Source of the DNA: Clostridia bacterium
Lineage (GTDB): Bacteria; Bacillota; Clostridia; Oscillospirales; Acutalibacteraceae
Direction: 5' to 3'
NCBI GenBank assembly: GCA_017502965.1
Contig: JAFVTZ010000023.1
Coordinates: 1 to 6,843, forward strand
Length of the DNA: 6,843 nucleotides
Translations under genes and position numbers: made by a program
Part shown: positions 1 through 5,820 of the stretch, piece after piece
How positions within the stretch are numbered: the first letter of the stretch is position 1
How the letters are laid out: the number at the start of each line of letters is the position of its first letter
Notes under the pieces: model-generated
Database searches by the model: none
Seen by the model: only the letters and a program-made list of their open reading frames with translations
What the model was told of the DNA's origin: nothing

Positions 1-904
1 AGTCAGGGTCGGTGGCCAAAAGCAGGTCAGGTTTAACATCACTTGCAAGTTTTAGCGCACACTCAAATGCCTGCCGTATTTCGGGGTTGGGGTAGGGGGC
101 TGTGGGGAAATTACCGTCGGGTAGTTCCTGTTCGCGGACTACTGTTACCTGATATAAACCGATACGCTTTAAAATTTCTCTTACAGGCTTGTTTCCGCTT
201 CCGTGAAGAGGGGTGTAAATAACTTTAAGGTCACTAAGGTCAAGGTCTTTTATAACACGATGTTCTGCAACCTTTTTGAGATATTTATCAATAACTTCTT
301 CGGAAATATATTCGATTTTGCCGTCCTTTACGGCGGTGTCAAAATCAAGAGATTTTACCTCTTCAAATATATCAACCTTATTCATAATTGAGAGCACATA
401 TTCCGCTGCCTCTAAACCTAACTGACAACCGTCAGGACCGTAAGCCTTGTAGCCGTTATATTTTGCAGGGTTGTGGCTTGCGGTGATAACAATGCCTGCA
501 TCACATTTAAGTTCTCTGACAGCAAATGAGAGCATAGGAGTGGGCATAAGTTCAGAGTAAATATAAACTTTAATGCCGTTCGCTGCAAGGATAGAGGCTG
601 CTTTACGGGCAAAAACATCCGATTTTATTCTGCTGTCATAAGCTATGGCAACGTGGCCGTTTTCGGTTACGGAATTAACATAAGCCGCAAGGCCCTGAGT
701 TGCTTTTCCAACTGTATAAATATTCATTCTGTTGGTGCCGGCTCCGATAATACCGCGAAGACCGCCTGTACCGAATTCAAGGTCGGCAAAAAATGCTTCA
801 TTTATGGCATTTTCGTCATTCTCTATATCTTTAAGTTCCGCCGTTAAATCGGCATCTTCAACAGCCTTTTCGCACCAAAGCAGGTATTTTTCTTTATTGG
901 TCAT
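1..904 (-). CDS. pgcA: Phosphoglucomutase/phosphomannomutase, N-terminal 301 residues (C-terminus beyond window)
   Basis: This is an alpha-D-phosphohexomutase, a cytoplasmic enzyme moving phosphate between C1 and C6 of glucose (or mannose) phosphate. Reading the minus strand from ATG 904-902 gives 301 uninterrupted codons. Visible family motifs are FGTGGLRG (residues 44-51), YDSR (89-92), the active-site phosphoserine loop TASHNP with Ser143 (codon at 476-478), YTPLHGSGNKPV (230-241), and TDPD (298-301), the start of the Mg-binding DPDxDR loop, which is cut by the window edge. Domain 1 and most of domain 2 are therefore present. Domains 3 and 4, roughly 270 residues judging by the usual 565-580 residue length of PgcA-type enzymes, lie outside. 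The start is supported by AAAGG ten bases upstream. The gene is divergent from the sugar-transport operon. The glucose/mannose specificity loop is not in view, so the symbol is given by overall resemblance to the PgcA branch. Confidence 0.93.
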   Translation of the reverse strand, partial: MTNKEKYLLWCEKAVEDADLTAELKDIENDENAINEAFFADLEFGTGGLRGIIGAGTNRMNIYTVGKATQGLAAYVNSVTENGHVAIAYDSRIKSDVFARKAASILAANGIKVYIYSELMPTPMLSFAVRELKCDAGIVITASHNPAKYNGYKAYGPDGCQLGLEAAEYVLSIMNKVDIFEEVKSLDFDTAVKDGKIEYISEEVIDKYLKKVAEHRVIKDLDLSDLKVIYTPLHGSGNKPVREILKRIGLYQVTVVREQELPDGNFPTAPYPNPEIRQAFECALKLASDVKPDLLLATDPD

Positions 905-914
905 AATCCTACTG

Positions 915-919
915 CCTTT
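915..919 (-). promoter_or_regulatory. Ribosome binding site of the phosphohexomutase gene
   Basis: On the minus strand AAAGG is followed by ten bases and then ATG at 904-902. A second purine stretch, AGGA, lies too close to the ATG to be the main site. The site supports the chosen start. Confidence 0.55.
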
Positions 920-939
920 CGTAAAATAATCTACTCTAT

Positions 940-968
940 AATTTACCATTATTTAAGGTCTGTGTCAA
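940..968 (-). promoter_or_regulatory. Sigma-A-type promoter for the phosphohexomutase gene
   Basis: Read on the minus strand there is a perfect -35 hexamer TTGACA (complement of 963-968), a 17-base spacer, and a -10 element TAAATT (complement of 940-945) matching four of six consensus bases. It is preceded by TGG, which fits an extended -10 (TGn). Transcription would begin near 933, giving a leader of about 30 bases. It points away from the transporter operon. Confidence 0.65.
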
Positions 969-1029
969 GGTTTTAAAAGGTCGATATTTGTCTTTTTGAA
1001 AAAAGTGTTTTTTAGTGCTTATTCCTTGC

Positions 1030-1095
1030 TTTTGCATTAAAAGAGAGTATTTTTTTGGTAAAAACAGTGTAAAAAATCCTCAAAAAGTAAAAAAA
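1030..1095. other. Phased A/T tracts, possible intrinsically curved DNA
   Basis: Seven A or T tracts of four to seven bases occur at 1030-1033, 1039-1042, 1050-1056, 1060-1064, 1071-1076, 1082-1086 and 1089-1095. Their centres step by 8 to 12.5 bases, about 10 on average, which is near the helical repeat. They sit roughly 60-125 bases upstream of the predicted operon transcription start, where curved or UP-like DNA can strengthen a promoter that has a weak -35. Curvature is inferred. AT-rich intergenic DNA often has such tracts by chance, and tracts of opposite orientation partly weaken the phasing argument. Confidence 0.35.
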
Positions 1096-1108
1096 TGATA
1101 AGTAATAT

Positions 1109-1129
1109 AAAATAATGATATTTTATTTT
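1109..1129. repeat. 7-bp inverted repeat over the operon -35 region
   Basis: The arms AAAATAA (1109-1115) and TTATTTT (1123-1129) are perfect complements around a 7-base centre. The repeat overlaps the place where a -35 element would lie for the promoter at 1141-1149, so a repressor bound here could block polymerase. It is made only of A and T in AT-rich DNA, so chance is a serious alternative. Confidence 0.3.
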
Positions 1130-1140
1130 GAAATTAAAAG

Positions 1141-1149
1141 TGTTATAAT
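1141..1149 (+). promoter_or_regulatory. Extended -10 promoter of the sugar-transport operon
   Basis: The sequence TGT-TATAAT is a perfect extended -10 element: the TG dinucleotide at 1141-1142 and the TATAAT hexamer at 1144-1149. The -35 region about 17 bases upstream (around 1121-1127, TTTTATT) matches consensus poorly. The promoter would therefore depend on the extended -10, on upstream AT-rich DNA, or on an activator. Transcription is expected to start near 1156, leaving a leader of about 57 bases before the ATG at 1213. Confidence 0.65.
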
Positions 1150-1161
1150 TTATGATAAGAT

Positions 1162-1176
1162 ATTGCGTTTTGCAAT
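1162..1176. repeat. 5-bp inverted repeat just downstream of the predicted transcription start
   Basis: ATTGC (1162-1166), a GTTTT centre, and GCAAT (1172-1176) form a perfect short palindrome at about +6 to +20. It could be a regulator operator or a weak 5' leader hairpin. It does not match the CcpA cre consensus. No regulator gene lies in the window to pair with it. Confidence 0.35.
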
Positions 1177-1196
1177 TTATAATTTCAGAGATTAGG

Positions 1197-1204
1197 AAAA
1201 GGAG
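1197..1204 (+). promoter_or_regulatory. Ribosome binding site of the binding-protein gene
   Basis: AAAAGGAG lies eight bases before the ATG at 1213. It is a near-consensus Shine-Dalgarno and fixes this start, with a signal peptide directly following. Confidence 0.85.
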
Positions 1205-1212
1205 TAGAACAA

Positions 1213-4011
1213 ATGAAGGCTTTCAGAATTGTTTCTGCATGGGTTTTGACTGTTGCGGTGATTTGTTCCTTTACTCTCGGTGTTACTGCTGCCGATTATA
1301 AGGAATATTCCAAAGATGTGACCTCTGCAGTTACTGACAGCGTAATTACTATTGATGTTCCTGCTTACACATCTTCTTCGATGGAAGCTAAAAAGGAAGA
1401 AAACTATCAGGGTACATCTGGTATTACAGTTTTCACCGGCGACGAGGGTTGCATCAATTGGAATTTTGATGTTGCGACTGCGGGCTATTATTGCTTAAAG
1501 GTGGATTATTTTCCTGTTATAAGCAAAAATTCCGAAATTGAGATAGGAATCAAGATTGACGGGGAATATCCTTTTGACGAAGCAAAATCGGTAACTTTTA
1601 AGAAACTATATCAGAATAAGGACGAAGAAAAACAGTATGACAACCGCGGAAATGAAATTCTTTCCGAAAAGGTTCAGATTTCTTCGCTTATGAGTGACTT
1701 TGCACGCGATTTTGCAGGTGGACTTTCAGAACCGTTTTATTTTAAGTTATCGCAGGGTAGACACAGTCTTACTATCGAGGCGGTTACAGACACAATAGCT
1801 ATTCACGGGCTTACTTTCTGCGCCCCTGACGAGATTCCCGATTATAAAGAATATAAATCAAATCTTTCGGGCAAAAAGGCTGACAGCGATTTCAAGAAAT
1901 ACATTCAGGCAGAAGATGTCAGATTTACCACATCTTCAATGATGGTGGCTACCAATGACCGTACTTCTCCGCTGACAGTTCCTAACGATGCGTACAATGT
2001 GTTCTATAACATATTCGGCGGTCAGGGTTGGTCCTCAGCAGGGCAGTATGCTACCTGGACAGTTACTGTTCCTAAAGACGGACTTTACAAAATAGGTATG
2101 AAATTCCGTCAGAACAACAGCGAGGCTATTCTTCCTGTAAGAAAGATTATGATAGACGGCAAGGTGCCTTTCAGTGACCTTGAAGCGGTTGAATTTGAGT
2201 ATGACAGAAACTGGCAGTATACTGAACTTTCTTCAAAAGACGAAACCGCTTACTTCTATCTTGAGGCTGACAAGGAGCATACTATCACTATCGAGTCGGT
2301 TCTCGGAAAGTTCAGCGAATCTTTTGATAAGGTTGATGAAATAGTTTACGAACTGAACTCCTGCTACAGAAGTATACTTATGATTACGGGTGCATCTCCC
2401 GATACCTACCGAGATTACGAACTTTCGGTTAAAATTCCTACTGTTATTGAAAAACTCGGTGAGTTACATAAGCAACTCAAAAAGGTTATATACACTCTTG
2501 ACAGCGGTGCGGTTGCAAACAGCGAAATGATAGAAATTTCTACCATTACCGACCAGATTGCAGACTTTTTGGATGACCCCGAGACTATTCCTGAAAGACT
2601 TGAGACTTTCAAAACAAATATCGGTGCTCTCAGTGACTGGTGTGTTAATGCAAAACAGCAGTCTGTAGGATTTGATTATTTTGTTATTTGCGGTGAGGAT
2701 GCTAAGACCGACCGCGTTAAATCAAATATTTTCGAAAACCTTCTTTTTGAAATCAAATCTCTTATTTCTTCATTTATAAACGATTACAGCAGTATAGGTA
2801 ATTCTTACGATTATGATGAATCCATAGTTGTATGGATAATGAGTGGTCGTGATCAGGCTAACACACTAAAACCGCTTATCGATTCCGACTTTATGGTTAA
2901 AAACTCTGTAGAGGTTGACCTCAAACTTGTTATGGGTACATCTTTGCTTAATGCGATGATAGCAGGAAAAGGTCCTGATGTAGCCCTCGGAGTTGCCAAT
3001 GCCGACCCTGTTAACTATGCGCTGAGAAATGCGGTTACAGATATTTCAAAACTTGAGGGCTTTGAGGAAATTTCAAAACAGTTCTATCAGTCAGCATTAG
3101 ACCCGTTCACATTCAACGGCGGAGTTTACGCTATGCCTGAAACCCAGACTTTCCCTGTAATGTTCTACAGAACAGACGTACTTGAAGAACTGAAGTTGGA
3201 TGTTCCGAAAACCTGGGACGATGTTGCAAACTGCCTTACAGAACTTACAAATGTTAATATGGAATTCGGTCTTGCCTGCGCAGACTCTGCATCAACTATG
3301 AATGCAATGGGTATGTTGCTTTACCAGAATGGCGGTACATTCTATATTGACGACAATAAAAAGAGCGGTCTTACATCTGAAGTAGCGCTTGACAGTTTCA
3401 AACAACTTACAAATCTTTACACAAGTTACAGACTGCCTTATTCTTTCAGCGATGTAAACCGTTTCAGAAGCGGAGAAATGCCGCTTGTAATTTCGAGTTA
3501 TTCTTTGTTTAACACACTTGCGGTTTCTGCTCCTGAGATAGACGGTTTGTGGGGAGTGACACTTGTTCCCGGAACAAAGCGTGAGGATGGTAGCATAGAC
3601 CATTCTGTAATGGGCACCTGCACAGGTACGGTTATCACAAGTTCTTCAAAGAATATAGACGCTGCATGGAAATTTGTTAAATGGTGGGTATCCTCCGAAA
3701 CACAGTCAAACTACGGACTTAAACTTGAAGGACTTTTAGGTCAGGCGGCAAGATATGCAACAGCGAATATAGAAGCGCTGAATCAACTGCCCTGGAAAGA
3801 AAGCGACCTTAAGAATTTAAGAGAACAGCACGGTTATGTTAAAGCCACACCTGAGACTCCCGGAAGTTACTTTACTCCGAGACATTTATACAATGCTTTC
3901 AGACGCGTACTGACTTATGGTGACGACCCTCGTCAGACTATGATAGATTACACCGAATATATCAATAACGAAATTGAGAACAAGCGCGAAGAATTCGGCT
4001 TGGAAAATTAA
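1213..4011 (+). CDS. Multidomain extracellular solute-binding protein (two CBM-like domains + helical segment + family 1 SBP)
   Basis: This is the predicted substrate-capture subunit of the downstream ABC importer. Residues 1-26 form a signal peptide with cleavage after VTA. No lipobox exists: the only nearby Cys18 is preceded by Ile within the hydrophobic core. No C-terminal membrane helix is seen. Two beta-rich, CBM6/35-like domains follow (about 42-205 and 229-390). The second opens with IQAED (231-235), typical of that fold. Each has IDG..PF (115-121; 314-320) and an F/Y-rich strand ending in TIE.V (175-191; 347-363). Residues about 397-536 look helical. Residues about 537-932 form a sugar-type solute-binding domain, with GKGPDVA, VYAMPETQ (638-645), FYRTD (651-655) and PKTWDD (665-670). 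At 932 residues it is more than twice the usual 400-450. It is first in a four-gene operon. The substrate is unknown, probably a glycan fragment. The SBP call is firm; the CBM-like call is by pattern. Confidence 0.9.
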   Translation: MKAFRIVSAWVLTVAVICSFTLGVTAADYKEYSKDVTSAVTDSVITIDVPAYTSSSMEAKKEENYQGTSGITVFTGDEGCINWNFDVATAGYYCLKVDYFPVISKNSEIEIGIKIDGEYPFDEAKSVTFKKLYQNKDEEKQYDNRGNEILSEKVQISSLMSDFARDFAGGLSEPFYFKLSQGRHSLTIEAVTDTIAIHGLTFCAPDEIPDYKEYKSNLSGKKADSDFKKYIQAEDVRFTTSSMMVATNDRTSPLTVPNDAYNVFYNIFGGQGWSSAGQYATWTVTVPKDGLYKIGMKFRQNNSEAILPVRKIMIDGKVPFSDLEAVEFEYDRNWQYTELSSKDETAYFYLEADKEHTITIESVLGKFSESFDKVDEIVYELNSCYRSILMITGASPDTYRDYELSVKIPTVIEKLGELHKQLKKVIYTLDSGAVANSEMIEISTITDQIADFLDDPETIPERLETFKTNIGALSDWCVNAKQQSVGFDYFVICGEDAKTDRVKSNIFENLLFEIKSLISSFINDYSSIGNSYDYDESIVVWIMSGRDQANTLKPLIDSDFMVKNSVEVDLKLVMGTSLLNAMIAGKGPDVALGVANADPVNYALRNAVTDISKLEGFEEISKQFYQSALDPFTFNGGVYAMPETQTFPVMFYRTDVLEELKLDVPKTWDDVANCLTELTNVNMEFGLACADSASTMNAMGMLLYQNGGTFYIDDNKKSGLTSEVALDSFKQLTNLYTSYRLPYSFSDVNRFRSGEMPLVISSYSLFNTLAVSAPEIDGLWGVTLVPGTKREDGSIDHSVMGTCTGTVITSSSKNIDAAWKFVKWWVSSETQSNYGLKLEGLLGQAARYATANIEALNQLPWKESDLKNLREQHGYVKATPETPGSYFTPRHLYNAFRRVLTYGDDPRQTMIDYTEYINNEIENKREEFGLEN

Positions 4012-4013
4012 GG

Positions 4014-4022
4014 AAAGGGGAG
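4014..4022 (+). promoter_or_regulatory. Ribosome binding site deciding the first permease start
   Basis: AAAGGGGAG lies eight bases before ATG 4031 and just after the TAA stop of the binding-protein gene. It selects ATG 4031 over the in-frame ATG at 3974, which lies inside the upstream gene and would add 19 charged residues not usual for this family. Confidence 0.85.
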
Positions 4023-4030
4023 AGCATAAT

Positions 4031-4939
4031 ATGAAAAAAGTTGATTTTTCCTACACCTGGAAAATGATGAAACAGAAAAAAAGCGGATATTTGTTTGTTG
4101 CTCCCTTTTTCCTTCTGTTCCTTGTTTTCACGGTGTTACCTGTTTGTATTTCAATATTTTTCAGTTTCACTCATTATAATGTTCTTGAACTGCCTCAGTG
4201 GGCAGGACTTGATAATTATATGAATCTGTTCTTGCACGATGATGTTTTTATCACAGCAATTAAAAACACAATGATTTTTGCGGTTGTAACAGGTCCTGTA
4301 AGTTATATACTCTGCCTTATTTTTGCGTGGTTTATTAACGAACTTAACAGAACTTTGCGTACAATTTTTACAATTCTCTTTTATGTGCCTTCAATTTCGG
4401 GCGGTGCATATTCGATATTCTCAATCATCTTCAACAGCGACCGTTACGGTCTTATAAACGGTTTGTTGCTGAGATGGAACATTATAACCGAGCCAATAGC
4501 GTGGTTTCAGGACACCCGTTTTATGCTGACTATATGTATTATAGTTTCGCTCTGGATGTCACTGGGTACCAGTTTCCTTGCATTTATTGCAGGTTTGCAG
4601 GCGGTTGACCGCTCTCTTTATGAGGCAGGTGCGATGGACGGTATTCAGACCCGTTGGCACGAACTCTGGTATATAACTCTTCCTGCAATGAAACCGCAAC
4701 TTATGTTCGGTGCGGTTATGGCTATTTCCTCTTCATTCTCGGTAGGTGCGGTTTGTAACACCCTTTGCGGATTTCCCTCTACCGACTATGCGGCGCATAC
4801 AATTATTGCGCACCTTGAAGACTACGGTACAATAAGATTTGAAATGGGTTATGCTTGCGCTATTGCGGCACTCTTGTTCCTGCTGATGATTGGAACTAAC
4901 AAACTCATTAACATCTTGCTCAGAAGGGTGGGTGAGTGA
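4031..4939 (+). CDS. Sugar ABC transporter permease, MalF/UgpA/LplB type
   Basis: This is one of the two membrane subunits of a CUT1-type carbohydrate ABC importer. The 302-residue protein has about six membrane helices (near residues 20-46, 80-103, 111-135, 164-190, 223-245 and 273-297). The first is introduced by GYLFVAPFF, a common start in this family. The EAA loop that docks the ATPase is at 198-218: it reads EAGAMDG followed by a spaced YITLP, so the second Ala of the core EAA is Gly. The C-terminal stretch TDYAAHTIIAHLEDYG before helix 6 resembles the LplB-like branch. Length is normal for the family. It begins 19 bases after the binding-protein stop and ends one base before the next gene's start, so the three genes should be co-transcribed. 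It should pair with the following permease and an ATPase not encoded here. Transported sugar is unknown. Confidence 0.94.
   Translation: MKKVDFSYTWKMMKQKKSGYLFVAPFFLLFLVFTVLPVCISIFFSFTHYNVLELPQWAGLDNYMNLFLHDDVFITAIKNTMIFAVVTGPVSYILCLIFAWFINELNRTLRTIFTILFYVPSISGGAYSIFSIIFNSDRYGLINGLLLRWNIITEPIAWFQDTRFMLTICIIVSLWMSLGTSFLAFIAGLQAVDRSLYEAGAMDGIQTRWHELWYITLPAMKPQLMFGAVMAISSSFSVGAVCNTLCGFPSTDYAAHTIIAHLEDYGTIRFEMGYACAIAALLFLLMIGTNKLINILLRRVGE
4922..4936 (+). promoter_or_regulatory. Ribosome binding site inside the first permease gene, for the second permease
   Basis: A purine-rich run at 4922-4936 (AGAAGGG then GGGTGAG) lies within the last codons of the first permease and precedes ATG 4941. The closest usable cores are AAGGG, 12 bases upstream, and GGTGAG, 4 bases upstream. 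Neither spacing is ideal, so translational coupling to the upstream gene, whose TGA is at 4937-4939, is likely. Confidence 0.6.
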
Positions 4940-4940
4940 T

Positions 4941-5813
4941 ATGAGAAAAGCTCTTAAATTTATTCTTCCTCAGAAAAGAATTTCCCGTTCTGTGGGCGGA
5001 GATGTATTTATCTTCATATTCCTTGTATTTATGGCTTTCTTACTCGTTATACCGCTCATCTATATCGTGAGCAACTCGTTAAAGCCTTATAACGAACTGT
5101 TTCTTTTTCCGCCTAAGATTCTGGTGCAGAATCCAACGCTTGACAACTTCGGGGATTTGTTTACTTTAATCTCAAACTCATGGGTACCTTTTTCGCGTTA
5201 TCGGCTTAATACTGTTTGTATTACTGTTGCAGGAACTGTGGGTAATGTTATTTTAGGTTCAATGGCGGCTTATGCAATTTCCAAAATCAGATTCCCCGGT
5301 GCTGAAGCACTGTTCAGAATTATAGTGCTGTCCCTTATGTTCTCATCGGTTGTAACCGCTATCCCGACCTATATCATTATTGCAAAAATTGGTTGGATAG
5401 ATACATATTGGGCGCTTATAGTTCCCTCTTTGCAGTCTTCTCTCGGTATTTATCTTATGAAGCAGTTTATCGACCAGATTCCCGATACTCTGCTTGAAGC
5501 TGCCCGTATTGACGGAGCTACCGACGGCAGAATTTATCTCTCTATCATTATGCCGTCTGTAAAACCAGCCTGGCTTACGGTTATTATCCTTTCCATCCAG
5601 TCACTCTGGAATATAACAGGTTCTAACTATATTTTCAGCGAGCAGTTAAAGACCTTACCGGTTGCTATGAACCAGATAGTAACAGGCGGTATTGCGAGAG
5701 CGGGAGCGGCAGCGGCTGTTTCGGTTGTAATGCTGAGTGTTCCTGTAATTTCATTCGTTATAGCACAGAGTCAGGTTGTTGAAACTATGGCATCATCAGG
5801 TATGAAGGAGTAA
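4941..5813 (+). CDS. Carbohydrate ABC transporter permease, MalG/UgpE/LplC type
   Basis: This is the second membrane subunit of the CUT1-type importer, 290 residues, a normal family length. Six membrane helices are visible (near 22-44, 92-114, 125-149, 156-177, 210-235 and 258-279). The canonical EAA loop for the ATPase is intact at 186-205: EAARIDGATDG, then a spaced IIMP. Other family marks are the SNSLKPYNE segment after helix 1 and the C-terminal VETMASSGMKE, close to the usual ending of LplC-like permeases. The start at 4941 is preferred over the in-frame ATG 4890, which would overlap the upstream gene by 50 bases and add 17 residues lacking family character. One base separates it from the upstream stop. 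The start MRKALKF is followed by a basic stretch, as expected for a cytoplasmic N-terminus. No ATPase gene follows directly. Confidence 0.94.
   Translation: MRKALKFILPQKRISRSVGGDVFIFIFLVFMAFLLVIPLIYIVSNSLKPYNELFLFPPKILVQNPTLDNFGDLFTLISNSWVPFSRYRLNTVCITVAGTVGNVILGSMAAYAISKIRFPGAEALFRIIVLSLMFSSVVTAIPTYIIIAKIGWIDTYWALIVPSLQSSLGIYLMKQFIDQIPDTLLEAARIDGATDGRIYLSIIMPSVKPAWLTVIILSIQSLWNITGSNYIFSEQLKTLPVAMNQIVTGGIARAGAAAAVSVVMLSVPVISFVIAQSQVVETMASSGMKE
5805..5810 (+). promoter_or_regulatory. Ribosome binding site of the beta-propeller gene
   Basis: AAGGAG forms the last two sense codons (Lys-Glu) of the second permease and lies ten bases before ATG 5821. The overlap with the upstream coding end indicates the propeller gene is a co-transcribed and probably co-translated member of the operon. 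Confidence 0.8.
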
Positions 5814-5820
5814 GCGGATT

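Larger units (their letters stand above)
905..1212. other. Divergent AT-rich intergenic region
   Basis: This 308-base stretch between the two divergent start codons holds no convincing gene. It contains a promoter for the minus-strand phosphohexomutase at its left end and a promoter for the plus-strand transport operon at its right end. Between them is a run of A- and T-tracts (about 992-1095). Two short inverted repeats (1109-1129 and 1162-1176) sit around the operon promoter. No GC-rich terminator hairpin or recognisable riboswitch is present, and no terminator is expected because both flanking genes begin here. Confidence 0.85.

Noticed and set aside
203..391. Short plus-strand open frame, 62 codons (similar ones at 653-847 and 732-929)
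   Set aside because: They lie opposite the phosphohexomutase coding strand, have no domain content or good Shine-Dalgarno, and are antisense shadows of that gene.
418..618. Minus-strand open frame, 66 codons
   Set aside because: It is an alternative frame within the phosphohexomutase gene, whose own frame gives unbroken family motifs through the same bases.
992..1013. Hairpin-like T5-GA-A6-GTG-T6 stretch that could be mistaken for a terminator
   Set aside because: It has no GC-rich stem, no gene ends there from either side, and overlapping A/T tracts explain the symmetry.
1156..1212. Riboswitch or T-box in the operon leader
   Set aside because: The predicted leader is only about 57 bases, with one 5-bp palindrome and no terminator or anti-terminator pair.
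1258..1269. Possible lipobox ending at Cys18 of the binding protein (AVIC)
   Set aside because: The residue before Cys is Ile, where Ala, Gly or Ser is required, and the Cys sits inside the hydrophobic core before a clear VTA cleavage site.
2415..2612. Minus-strand open frame, 65 codons
   Set aside because: Antisense to the helical segment of the binding-protein gene, with no recognisable content.
3292..3603. Minus-strand open frame, 103 codons
   Set aside because: Antisense to the conserved solute-binding domain. Its cysteine- and arginine-rich composition is typical of a shadow frame, and there is no sign of a promoter or Shine-Dalgarno.
3974..4030. Upstream in-frame start for the first permease
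   Set aside because: It would overlap the binding-protein gene by 38 bases and lacks a Shine-Dalgarno as good as the one before ATG 4031.
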